The notes: generated by a model from the sequence alone, not told the origin. DNA of 64,000 bases from Palsa-504 sp963744575 (GCA_963744575.1 CAVUUF010000010.1:124001-188000); one strand, 5' to 3'; positions 26,452-33,758 are shown, counted from the stretch's first letter. Translations and numbers: made by a program.

Positions 26452-27246
26452 TCAGCTCGGGGCTTCCTGGCTGGTGCCCACGAAGTCGTATGCCGCCATC
26501 GGGCCGAGAACGCGCAGTTCCACTCGTCCTTCCCAGTCGGATTCCAGCTCCTCGACCTCGTCCTCGAGTTCGTCGGCCTTGTTCGCATCCACCAGGAAGG
26601 CGACGTGCACGGCATCGAGCTCGTGCGTGGGCTCCCGGACGAAGCTGGCGTCGGCGTGATCGGCCAGGCGCGACAGCAGGCCGCGCGTGTCTTCATCGCG
26701 CTTGGCCGCGACCGCGCCGTTGATGATCTCGCCGAGCCTGATCCTCGCCTCGCGGGTGGCGTCGGGGTCCTGGCCCCGGATCTGCTCGGCCAGCCGAGCA
26801 GCCTCGGAATCCTGCGACAGGATCTCCGCTAGCATCGCCTGCTCGACATAGCGGCCCTTGACCAGGTATTCCATCCGTCCTTCGAGCTGCTCCAGGGCCT
26901 CGACGAACTCGTCGTGGTGGGGCTGGAGCAGCTCCTCGGCGACCGCGTCCGCGTCGGCCAGCACGGCGCCGAAGCGCAGCGGCAGCACGGGCGAATCGGC
27001 GACGATGGAGTCCAGGATCTCCTGGTGCGCCTCGAGGTCTTCCGGCGTGCCAATCGCCCAAGACAGGTCCACCTCGCTGACCAGGGCAGCCAGTTCACCG
27101 CTGCGTACCAGCGTGACCTCGCTGTCCCCGACCCCGCGGATCTCATCGGTCATCTCCACGTCTCCCGGCAGGATGCCGTAGACGTAGCAGGCCGTCTTCT
27201 GCTCGGTCTCGGCGGCCGGCTGGGTGTCCGGCGGCGCTGATGACAT
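26452..27246 (-). CDS. gvpF: gas vesicle protein GvpF/GvpL family
   Basis: A 264-residue GvpF/L protein, more acidic than the downstream gvpL. Marks are TACYVYGILPGDVEM, SPVLPLRFGAVLADADAVAE, EGRMEYLVKGRYVEQAML and the C-terminal WEGRVELRVLGPMAAYDFVG. Placed directly after gvpA as in Streptomyces, it is named gvpF; the paralogue near gvpJ is gvpL. Confidence 0.93.
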   Translation of the reverse strand: MSSAPPDTQPAAETEQKTACYVYGILPGDVEMTDEIRGVGDSEVTLVRSGELAALVSEVDLSWAIGTPEDLEAHQEILDSIVADSPVLPLRFGAVLADADAVAEELLQPHHDEFVEALEQLEGRMEYLVKGRYVEQAMLAEILSQDSEAARLAEQIRGQDPDATREARIRLGEIINGAVAAKRDEDTRGLLSRLADHADASFVREPTHELDAVHVAFLVDANKADELEDEVEELESDWEGRVELRVLGPMAAYDFVGTSQEAPS

Positions 27247-27247
27247 A

Positions 27248-27646
27248 TCAATCCCTTCCCCGGCGCGAAGCCTGTCGCTTGTCGGACGCGTCGCTTATGA
27301 TCCCTTTAAGCGTCTCCCCGGCGCCTTCCAGCGCTCCCTTGGTCTTGCTCTTGGCGACGGGCTCCGTTACGCCGCCGGCGATGCCGCCTATGGTGTCACC
27401 CAGGCCGCGCGGCTCGGGGTGGCCGGGCTGCTGGGTGTCCATCCGGCTGATCGCGTCGGCGAACCGCAGGTAGGTGTCCACGCTGGCGATCACCACACGG
27501 GCATCGATGGCCAGCACCTCGATGCCGACCAGCGACACCCGCACGTAGGCGTCGATGACCAGGCCCTTGTCCAGGATCGTGTCGATGACGTCGGCCAGTC
27601 CCGAGGGCTGCGGCCCACCCGAGCCGGCCTGCATTGCCGTGCTCAC
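27248..27646 (-). CDS. gvpA: gas vesicle structural protein GvpA
   Basis: The major shell protein, 132 residues: a GvpA domain (SGLADVIDTILDKGLVIDAY, then VRVSLVGIEVLAIDARVVIA) followed by a 55-residue hydrophilic, basic tail. The tail is typical of actinobacterial GvpA and absent from cyanobacterial ones. GTG 27644-27646 overlaps the upstream SRPBCC stop (GTGA); ATG 27634 is an alternative. Being third in the operon rather than first is unusual for the most abundant protein. Confidence 0.93.
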   Translation of the reverse strand: MSTAMQAGSGGPQPSGLADVIDTILDKGLVIDAYVRVSLVGIEVLAIDARVVIASVDTYLRFADAISRMDTQQPGHPEPRGLGDTIGGIAGGVTEPVAKSKTKGALEGAGETLKGIISDASDKRQASRRGRD

Positions 27647-28863
27647 CTGCTACCTCCTCGCTTCGTCCCGGCGCCCGCTCGCTGCCGCCGTGCGTTTCCT
27701 CCGCTTCCCGCATCGGACGACCTCGTCCGGGATGAACGGCGGGTCCGGCTCGGCGCGTCGGCGTCGGCCGGCGCGGAAGCCGCCCGGCCGTCGCTGGTCT
27801 GCCGGCCTCGGTCATCGTCTTCCTCGTCCTCGCCGTCGTCGCGCTCGCCGCCCGCTGCCTCGCCCTCCTCGGCCCGGCTTTCTGCCGTGTCGGAGGCGCG
27901 GCCCTTCCCGGACCGCCGGGAGCCGGCCCGCGCGGACTGCTCGGAGCCGGACTGCTCGGAGTCGGACTGCTCGGAGTCGGACTGCTCGGAGCCGGACTGC
28001 TCGGAGCCGGACTGCTCGGAGCTCTCCTTCTCTTCCCGTTCCATCGCGTCCTCGTGGCTCTCCACCACTTCGCCGTCGTGGATGGTGCCGCGCCAGCCCT
28101 CGAGATCGTCGGCGTGCAGGATGCCCTCGGTCATCACGTGCCGCCGGAAGTGCTTCACTTCCAGCCGCGCCCGTCGGCCCTGCGCTCGCCACAGGTTCCC
28201 GGTGCGCTCGAACATGCCCTGCGGGTGGTATTCGAGGACCACGAGAATCCGGGTCAGGTTCGGCGTGAGCTCGTGGAAGGTCACCGCGCCGTCGACATGG
28301 CCCTTCTGGCCCTTGGAGCGCCAGATGATCCTCTCATCGGGCACCTGCTCGACGACCGTGGCCTCCCAGGTGCGGTGCGACCAGAAGACCTGGGCCTTCC
28401 AGTTGGTCTTGTTCTCCTCGTTCTTGTTCGAATCGACGTTCTCGACCTTCTTGGTGAACTTGGGGAAGTCGCTGTACTGGGTCCACTGGTTATAGGCGAC
28501 CTTGACCGGGACGCCCACGTCGACCGACTCGACGATGTTGATCAGCTTGAGCTTCTTGCTCCCGCCGCCCTTACCCTTCCGGAACAGGCCGGTCACCTTC
28601 TCCTTGACGCCCGCGAAGCCCGCGCCGAGCATGGACCGTGTCTTGCCCTTGCCCTCGGCCAGGTTTTTCGCCCCGGTGGCGGCGGCGATGAGGCCCGGGC
28701 CGCCCCCGCCCTCCACGTAGTCGGTCAGGCGGCTTGTGGTGCCTTCGAGCCGGTCGCGCACCGACGCCACGGCCCGGTTGCCGAGCGCGCCGACGATGCC
28801 CCGCGCCTCAGACTTGAGCCGGTCCACCGGTCCGCTGCGGGCATCTGAGTCTGCTCGCGCCAT
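27643..28863 (-). CDS. gas-vesicle-operon SRPBCC protein with disordered tail
   Basis: A 406-residue protein. Residues 1-100 are a helical, basic region. Residues 105-255 form a START/SRPBCC domain (LINIVESVDVGVPVKVAYNQ, WTQYSDFPKFTKKVENVD, RIIWRSKGQKGHVDGAVTFH). The remaining 150 residues are low-complexity, with six SEQSG/SEQSD repeats, acidic runs and Arg/Ser blocks. Streptomyces gas-vesicle clusters carry an SRPBCC accessory gene (gvpZ position), so a role in vesicle formation or membrane attachment is inferred. The stop overlaps the gvpA start. Confidence 0.85.
   Translation of the reverse strand: MARADSDARSGPVDRLKSEARGIVGALGNRAVASVRDRLEGTTSRLTDYVEGGGGPGLIAAATGAKNLAEGKGKTRSMLGAGFAGVKEKVTGLFRKGKGGGSKKLKLINIVESVDVGVPVKVAYNQWTQYSDFPKFTKKVENVDSNKNEENKTNWKAQVFWSHRTWEATVVEQVPDERIIWRSKGQKGHVDGAVTFHELTPNLTRILVVLEYHPQGMFERTGNLWRAQGRRARLEVKHFRRHVMTEGILHADDLEGWRGTIHDGEVVESHEDAMEREEKESSEQSGSEQSGSEQSDSEQSDSEQSGSEQSARAGSRRSGKGRASDTAESRAEEGEAAGGERDDGEDEEDDDRGRQTSDGRAASAPADADAPSRTRRSSRTRSSDAGSGGNARRQRAGAGTKRGGSR
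27935..28024. repeat. six tandem 15-base repeats in the SRPBCC gene
   Basis: Six consecutive 15-base units GACTGCTCGGAGCCG or GACTGCTCGGAGTCG encode alternating SEQSG/SEQSD pentapeptides. All changes are at one position except in the last unit. Confidence 0.92.
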
Positions 28864-28868
28864 ATCGG

Positions 28869-29675
28869 TTACCTCCTGGTCCTGGTGACAGGTGAACGGG
28901 AGGTCCGCCGCCGCCGTGGCCGGGGAGCTTCCTCGGGCTCTTCGTCGACTTCGTCAGCGTCGCGGGCCGGCTCCTCGTCTTCTACCGGCTCGTCCTCGTC
29001 TTCTACCGGCTCGTCCTCGTACTCCTCCCGCGGCTCTTCGTCCTCGTCCTCACGCGGCTCTTCGTACTCATCCTCCGGCTCTTCGGCCTCAGCTGGCTCC
29101 GGCCGCGCCCTCCGGCGGGTCCGGGGCCGTTCGCGCCGAGGCTGGCCGTTGTGGCGCTCCTCTTCCTCCTGGTCAACCTCGTCGGCGTCCTCGGCGGCTG
29201 GACGGCCTTTACGCCGCAGCCGGCCGAGGCTCCCGCCGGCCCGGCCCACGGTCTCACCGGCCCGGCCCACGGTCTCGCCTGCGGCCTCGCCGGCCCGGCC
29301 CGCAGTCTCGCCTGCGGTCTTACCGGCCCGGCCCACAGCCTCCTCGGGGTTCTTCAGGGTCTCGACCCGCTCGTGCAGGTTGTCGCTCAGCGAGTCGATC
29401 CGGCTGGTTACCGCGGCTGTGGCGGCGCCCTTGGCCGCGTCGAGCAGCTCGCCGCGCAAGGTGTTGACGATGTCGCCGACTTGGGGGCCGAGCGCCCCGG
29501 CGATGTCCGTGGAGGCCAGGTACTTGGCTCCCCGCCGCATCACGGCAGGGCCCATCCCGCTGGCGGCGCCGGTCGCCGCTCCAGCGGCGATCATCGTCGC
29601 CAGACGCATCTTGCGCCGCCGACCGAGCATATAACCCACTCCGATCGCGAGCGCTACCCGTGCGCCACCCTTCAT
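28869..29675 (-). CDS. acidic membrane-associated accessory protein at head of gas-vesicle operon
   Basis: 268 residues with no firm family. The N-terminus is a glycine-zipper-like hydrophobic segment (ALAIGVGYMLGRRRKMRLA, then MIAAGAATGAASGMG), a possible membrane anchor. Residues 75-150 are helical with repeated GRAGETVG/GRAGETAG units. The C-terminal 120 residues alternate acidic blocks (EDEDEPVEDEDEPVEDEE) with Arg-rich blocks. Its ATG follows GGGGAGAGG, and it is the first gene after the stress-type promoter. Position suggests a gas-vesicle accessory (gvpY-like), but this is inference. Confidence 0.75.
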   Translation of the reverse strand: MKGGARVALAIGVGYMLGRRRKMRLATMIAAGAATGAASGMGPAVMRRGAKYLASTDIAGALGPQVGDIVNTLRGELLDAAKGAATAAVTSRIDSLSDNLHERVETLKNPEEAVGRAGKTAGETAGRAGEAAGETVGRAGETVGRAGGSLGRLRRKGRPAAEDADEVDQEEEERHNGQPRRERPRTRRRARPEPAEAEEPEDEYEEPREDEDEEPREEYEDEPVEDEDEPVEDEEPARDADEVDEEPEEAPRPRRRRTSRSPVTRTRR

Positions 29676-30132
29676 GGCTGTCCTCTCCCCAGCCGCTGAG
29701 CCGCTGGCGTCGTGGCGACGCCGCCTGCTCCGGCCAGCTGGTGTTCTATGTGTCGGTGTAGAAGCATTTCGGTTCGGTTGCCGTCTCCCCCTGGGAAATG
29801 ATGCGCTGGACTACCCTCCGCCAAGTACGCAAAACCAATAGCCGCCGATGAAGTGACGAGGGTCCGGATCCGCTGAAATCCGTCGGCTGTGCCTGGCACG
29901 CCCAGACGTGATGGCCGGCCTGCCCGATTTCAGGCATCTTTCAGGATAATCCGCTGACGGCAACTCCTATCGTAGCGCCCTTCGTCCTCGTGCCCGGATC
30001 TGGTCTCGTTGAATTTCAGGCCGACTACCCGCCTACCCGCGCATTTGCGGCTCTAACGTGAGTCGCCGGCGCGGCTGGATGTTTCGGCCCCGGCCGGAGG
30101 GGCAGAGGCCGGGTTGCCAGGGAGGGATGCTC
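29676..30132. other. 457-base divergent gap around the gas-vesicle promoter
   Basis: No gene recognised. It holds the stress-type promoter, a long AT-richer leader for the leftward operon, and on the right a GGAGG ribosome binding site for the small membrane protein at 30133. Confidence 0.5.
29811..29835 (-). promoter_or_regulatory. SigB-type general-stress promoter upstream of the gas-vesicle operon
   Basis: Leftward strand reads GTTTTG (29830-29835), 13 bases, GGGTAG (29811-29816), close to the SigB-family consensus GTTT-N13/15-GGGTAT. It lies about 135 bases before the first operon start and in the correct direction. A stress-sigma input into gas-vesicle genes fits what is known for Streptomyces. 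Confidence 0.55.
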
Positions 30133-30348
30133 GTGACGCGCAGAAGACACCGGCTGTCGCACTGGCTCGAGCGTCTCAAGGACGCTGTGAAACCGGCCGC
30201 CGCGGCACGTCTCCGCGCCCTGCTGCCACCGATAACGCCCAAGCTGATCCTGCTGGCGCTGCTCGGGGTCCTGCTCTTCCTGTGCGGCCTCGTCTACGGC
30301 GCCTGGCTGATCGTCCGGTTCCGTTACCGTGATCCCCACGTCGGCTAG
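30133..30348 (+). CDS. small single-pass membrane protein
   Basis: 71 residues from GTG 30133: a basic N-terminal half (RRRHRLSHWLERLKDAVK) then one strong transmembrane helix (LILLALLGVLLFLCGLVYGA) and a short basic tail. GGAGG (30121-30125) with a 7-base spacer selects GTG over the ATG two codons upstream. Function unknown; it is divergent from the gas-vesicle operon. Confidence 0.6.
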   Translation: MTRRRHRLSHWLERLKDAVKPAAAARLRALLPPITPKLILLALLGVLLFLCGLVYGAWLIVRFRYRDPHVG

Positions 30349-30349
30349 T

Positions 30350-30371
30350 TATCGCAGTAGCTACTGCGATA
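30350..30371. repeat. perfect 22-base palindrome after the small membrane gene
   Basis: The half-site TATCGCAGTAG at 30350-30360 is followed by its exact reverse complement at 30361-30371. It begins two bases after the stop at 30348 and ends 15 bases before the 3' end of the convergent frameshifted gene. It could act as a bidirectional terminator stem (9 bp, 4-base loop) or as a dimeric-regulator operator. Confidence 0.8.
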
Positions 30372-30386
30372 CTGCAACAATCGGGG

Positions 30387-30634
30387 TCATGCCGGGGACG
30401 GGGGAGGCGCGGACTCGCTGAGACGGGCGGTCGAGCTGGCCCCCGCGGCTACCGTCCACGCGTCTTCCGCGGCACTGGTCTTCACCGCGATCGCCGCGGC
30501 CAGCGCCAGGGTGGCGTGCACCTGGGCCGCGGCCATGGCCTCGGGGAGGCGACCTCCCGGACCTCGCCATCCCGGAGAAGGGTCAGTTCGGTCATGATGC
30601 GCTCCGCCTCGCGGTAGTGCTGCGGCCCGTCCAT
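30387..30634 (-). pseudogene. frameshifted small actinobacterial protein (MDGPQHY type)
   Basis: Translating leftward from ATG 30632-30634 gives MDGPQHYREAERIMTEL and then REVASP. After a one-base loss in the C-run near 30543, the adjacent frame continues EAMAAAQVHATLALAAAIAV then KTSAAEDAWTVAAGAS to a TGA at 30387. The two halves together match a small protein type common in actinobacteria. It is 248 bases long, so no single frame spans it. This is either a real inactivation or a sequencing indel. Confidence 0.65.
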
Positions 30635-30822
30635 TGCGATGCTCCGATCGTCCGAGTGCCCTCTCCGCGCAGTGACTTCCTACCGCCTCGTGCCCGGGGA
30701 CGGGGCCGCTACTCGGACGAAGGCTAGTTTCGGCCTACGACACCCCGGTCCCCGGCCTGGCACCTATTCCTCGGTGTTCCACCACGGCATCTTCGGGACC
30801 CGGGGCCGGGGGAGGCGCGGAC
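30392..30822. repeat. 23-base direct repeat, copies at 30392-30414 and 30800-30822
   Basis: Both copies read CCGGGG, then A or C, then CGGGGGAGGCGCGGAC, a single mismatch over 23 bases. One copy is in the 3' end of the frameshifted gene and the other 20 bases before the 88-residue gene at 30842, so they bracket a 400-base segment. Confidence 0.7.
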
Positions 30823-30841
30823 CTGAAGGCATAGTGGTGCC

Positions 30842-31108
30842 ATGGCACAGAGCAGGCAGTGGGTGATTGACACGCTGCGCCGCATGGGTTACTCGCACGA
30901 AGCCGACGAGGCGGCGCGGGAGCTGCCCGATCCGGTGGAGATGGAGCAGCTCACACAGTTCGGCGACCGGCACGGCATCTCCCGTGACGAGATGGTCAGC
31001 CGGATGGGGGGTAGCCCCTTCAGCCGGCCGGGCGCCGCGCCGGAAGTGGCGACGCCGGCAGCGGTCCCGCCGGTCAGCCGGCGCGGGCTGGGGATGACGC
31101 TTCTTTAG
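30842..31108 (+). CDS. conserved small actinobacterial protein, unknown function
   Basis: 88 residues: MAQSRQWVIDTLRRMGYSHE followed by ADEAARELPDPVEMEQLTQF and DRHGISRDEMVSRMGGSPFS. Three short helices with a Pro-rich tail. I recognise the pattern as widespread in actinomycetes but know no function. It reads away from the frameshifted gene, with no obvious operon partner. Confidence 0.7.
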   Translation: MAQSRQWVIDTLRRMGYSHEADEAARELPDPVEMEQLTQFGDRHGISRDEMVSRMGGSPFSRPGAAPEVATPAAVPPVSRRGLGMTLL

Positions 31109-31198
31109 TACCGAACGAGCCGGTGCGTGCCTCCCGCCCGTGGCCCGCCTCGATCGGCTACGCTGGGCACCCGGCCGTAACCAGACCAGGAGCGTGGC

Positions 31199-31633
31199 AT
31201 GACGACAAAGGCTGCCTTTTCAGCTGAGGAATGGGACGTGGTCCTGGAAGGCCCGCCCACCGCCGGGATGATCGTCGTGACGGCGGCGCGCGGCGGGACG
31301 TTCCGCGAGACGATCGCGATGGCCAAGGCCTACGCGGAAGCGCGCGGCGAACACGGCGAGAGCGAACTCCTCGACGAAATCGTGGCGACCAAGCCCACAG
31401 TGGACCACAGCAGGTACCACTCACCCGAAGAGCTCAGGGAAAACGGGCTCGAACACCTCCGCGGCGCGGTGGCCGTGCTGGGCAGCAAGGCGACCGCCGG
31501 GGAACTGGATGACTACCGGCGCTTCGTCCTGAGCCTGGCCGGCAAGGTCGCGGCCGCGCACCGGGAACACGGGCAGGACGTGAGTCCCGCCGAGGCCGAG
31601 GCCATCGAGCAGATCACGGCGGCACTCGGCTGA
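31199..31633 (+). CDS. conserved helical protein, unknown function
   Basis: 144 residues beginning MTTKAAFSAEEWDVVLEGPP, then TAGMIVVTAARGGTFRETIA. The rest is helical and acidic (LLDEIVATKPTVDHSRYHSP, LAGKVAAAHREHGQDVSPAE). The layout resembles small TerB-like helical proteins of actinobacteria, but assignment is not firm. AGGAG lies 6 bases before ATG; a TACGCT -10-like box lies about 38 bases upstream. Confidence 0.75.
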   Translation: MTTKAAFSAEEWDVVLEGPPTAGMIVVTAARGGTFRETIAMAKAYAEARGEHGESELLDEIVATKPTVDHSRYHSPEELRENGLEHLRGAVAVLGSKATAGELDDYRRFVLSLAGKVAAAHREHGQDVSPAEAEAIEQITAALG

Positions 31634-31645
31634 CGACGGGCGGGC

Positions 31646-32266
31646 TCACTCGAACCCGGCCGTGTCGCCTGCCCCGCGGCGCACGATCTCGGGTTCGGGC
31701 TGCGAGAAGTCGATCACCGTGGTCGGCTCGGTGCCGCAGTCGCCCGAGTCGATCACCGCGTCCACGGCGTGGTCGAGCTGCCCGGCGATCTCCCATCCCT
31801 GGGTCATGGGCTCGTCCTCGCCGGGCAGCAGCAGGGTGCTGGAGACGAGCGGCTCGCCGAGCTCGGCGAGCAGCGCCTGGGTCGCCACGTGCCGCGGGAT
31901 CCGTACCCCGACGGTCTTCTTCCTCGGGTGCTGCAGGATGCGCGGCACCTCCTTGGTCGCCGGCACGATGAACGTGTAACTGCCGGGGGTCGCCGCCTTG
32001 ATGGCCCGGAACACCGGGTTGGCCACGTACACGAACTGGCCGAGCTGGGCGAAGTCCTGGCACACCAGCGTGAGGTGATGCCGGTCATCCAGCTGGCGGA
32101 TCGACCTGATCCTGGCGAAGCCGTCCCGGTTGCCGAGCTGGCAGCCCAGCGCGTAGCAGGAGTCCGTCGGGTAGGCGATCACGCCGCCGGCGCGCACGAT
32201 CTCGGCGATCTGGACGATCGCGCGCCGCTGCGGGTTGGCCGGATGGATGTCGAAGTACCTGGCCAT
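31646..32266 (-). CDS. YciO-type YrdC/Sua5 family protein (threonylcarbamoyl-AMP synthase-like)
   Basis: 206 residues. YFDIHPANPQRRAIVQIAEI, then RAGGVIAYPTDSCYALGCQL, SIRQLDDRHHLTLVC, TPGSYTFIVPATKEVPRILQ and PTTVIDF match the YciO branch of the YrdC nucleotide-binding fold. YrdC/Sua5 makes threonylcarbamoyl-AMP for tRNA t6A; whether YciO proteins do the same is less certain. It is convergent with the helical gene (12-base gap) and divergent from the rhodanese-CBS gene. Confidence 0.87.
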   Translation of the reverse strand: MARYFDIHPANPQRRAIVQIAEIVRAGGVIAYPTDSCYALGCQLGNRDGFARIRSIRQLDDRHHLTLVCQDFAQLGQFVYVANPVFRAIKAATPGSYTFIVPATKEVPRILQHPRKKTVGVRIPRHVATQALLAELGEPLVSSTLLLPGEDEPMTQGWEIAGQLDHAVDAVIDSGDCGTEPTTVIDFSQPEPEIVRRGAGDTAGFE

Positions 32267-32358
32267 GCGACGAGCATAGGGTCATCGCCCGGCCTCCCGC
32301 CGGATCACCGCGTTCATCAGCGGTCCTTCCGGGGGATGCTCTTCGCCAGGAGGTAACG

Positions 32359-33033
32359 ATGACGCCGGAAATCGACCGAGAGCAGGTACGCCGCCTCATG
32401 GAGCAGGGGGCCCAGATCGTCGACGTGCTGCCGGCCCGGGAGTTCGGCGAGGAGCACCTGCCCGGAGCGATCAACCTCCCGTTGCGGAGGATCGAGGCCG
32501 AGGCGAGCCGGGTCCTGGATCCGGCCCGGCCGGTCGTGGTGTACTGCGCCGACTCCGGTTGAGACCTCAGCTCGCGAGCCGCGTGCCGGCTCCAGCTGCT
32601 CGGGTTCACCGAGGTGTACGACTACTGGACAGGTAAGCAGGACTGGATGGCAGCGGGCCTGCCCACCGAGGGGACGAACGCGGAACAGCCGCGCCTGGCC
32701 AACGTGGTCCGGCGGGACGTGCCGACGTGCTCGCTCGGCGAGCGGGTCGGTGACGTCCGCGACCGGGTCGCCGCCGCGGGATGGGACGCGTGCGTCGTCG
32801 TCAGCCCGGGCCAGGTGGTGCTCGGGCTGCTCCGGGCCAGGGAACTCCAGGCCGATCCCGGCCTCCTCATCGAGCGGGTCATGCGCCCGGGACCCAGCAC
32901 CTACCGTCCGTTCGTGAGCGTGGCGGAGATGCGCCGCACGATGATGGACCGCGATCTGGACAGTTCCCCGGTTACGACGGCGGACGGCAGACTCGTCGGC
33001 CTCGTTCGGAAAAAAGACGTCGGCGCCCTGTAG
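32359..33033 (+). CDS. rhodanese-CBS protein with in-frame UGA at codon 68 (selenoprotein candidate or nonsense allele)
   Basis: AGGAGG lies 6 bases before ATG 32359. Codons 1-67 encode a rhodanese half (QIVDVLPAREFGEEHLPGAI, VVVYCADSG). Codon 68 is TGA (32560-32562), and the same frame then continues without a break through DLSSRAACRLQLLGFTEVYD and a C-terminal CBS-like region (SLGERVGDVRDRVAAAGWDA, VMRPGPSTYRPF, DSSPVTTADGRLVGLVRKKD) to TAG 33031-33033. The continuation is the expected second half of the rhodanese fold, and as I recall the family the UGA falls where Cys homologues have YCxxxxCDLS. A stem-loop follows the UGA. Read-through gives 224 residues; otherwise this is a pseudogene with a 67-residue product. 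Confidence 0.6.
32568..32598 (+). promoter_or_regulatory. SECIS-like stem-loop 5 bases after the UGA
   Basis: Lower stem CAGCT (32568-32572) pairs with AGCTG (32594-32598). Upper stem GAGCCG (32576-32581) pairs with CGGCTC (32587-32592). The apical loop is CGUGC. An asymmetric internal loop (CGC opposite C) separates the stems. The loop begins 20 bases after the UGA and has G at its second position, within the range accepted for bacterial SECIS elements. High background GC makes chance hairpins possible. Confidence 0.4.
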
Positions 33034-33252
33034 CCCGGTCCCGGGCCGGCCGACATCGCGCGGCTGCTCCGGCGCCTGCCGCCTGCCGAGCGCGATGCGC
33101 TGTCCGGGCTCATCAGCCGGCTGCTCGTCGCGCACGCGGCCGATCAGGGCATCGACCTGTTCGCCACCGTCAGCCCCGGGGAACCCGGATCGCGGTTAGG
33201 CGTTTGCGATCGAATCGGTCGCCGGCCAAGACTGGGACTGACCGGCCCGCTG
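33034..33252 (+). other. open coding-like frame without a start codon
   Basis: After the TAG of the rhodanese-CBS gene the same frame is open for 73 codons into the next gene and reads protein-like (ADIARLLRRLPPAERDALSG, then LISRLLVAHAADQGIDLF). No ATG, GTG or TTG exists before 33253. It may be the remnant of a small gene that lost its start, or a chance open frame. Confidence 0.35.
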
Positions 33253-33642
33253 ATGAGCGAGGAGGATGCCGTGGCCGAACTCGACCGGCTGGAAGCAGCG
33301 ATAGGCGAATGCCGCGAGATGATCCGCGAAGCGCACGCCGCCACCAAGGACCTGAAGACCGCGGTGCGTGAGGCGAAGAAGGAGATGCCCGCCCTGGCGC
33401 GGGACGAGGTCGCCGCCCAGATCCAGCAAGAGGTGTCCCGGCAGCTCGAGGAGCTGGGCGAACGGACCCGGGCGGCCGTCGAGGCGGCGACGCAGAAGGT
33501 CATCGCCGAGTTCGACCGGTTCGGCGAGTCGCTGCTGGGCAAGGACACCTACTGGCAGACGGCCAGCGGGCGGCGTTCGGTGCCGCGACCTGACGCCGAC
33601 GTAATCGCGCTCGACGTTCCGTCCGGCGAAGACCGGGGCTGA
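33253..33642 (+). CDS. coiled-coil protein, unknown function
   Basis: 129 residues, almost entirely helical: EEDAVAELDRLEAAIGECRE, then AATKDLKTAVREAKKEM and EVSRQLEELGERTRAAVEAA, with a short polar tail (YWQTASGRRSVPRPDADVIA). ATG 33253 follows GAGG-poor sequence, so the ribosome binding site is weak. The type is familiar from actinomycete genomes without a known role. Confidence 0.62.
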   Translation: MSEEDAVAELDRLEAAIGECREMIREAHAATKDLKTAVREAKKEMPALARDEVAAQIQQEVSRQLEELGERTRAAVEAATQKVIAEFDRFGESLLGKDTYWQTASGRRSVPRPDADVIALDVPSGEDRG

Positions 33643-33758
33643 TCCACATCGCGAGCGACCCGCGCTGACGGCTATTCCGGCGCCGTCGCGTCGCCCGGGT
33701 GGTGGTCAGGTCCGAGGTGGGGTCGTGAGCTATGGGCGGTTGATGCGCACGGTGCGGG

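Noticed and set aside
23889..29675. Missing gvpN as evidence of a defective cluster
   Set aside because: Actinobacterial gas-vesicle clusters typically lack gvpN, so absence is normal.
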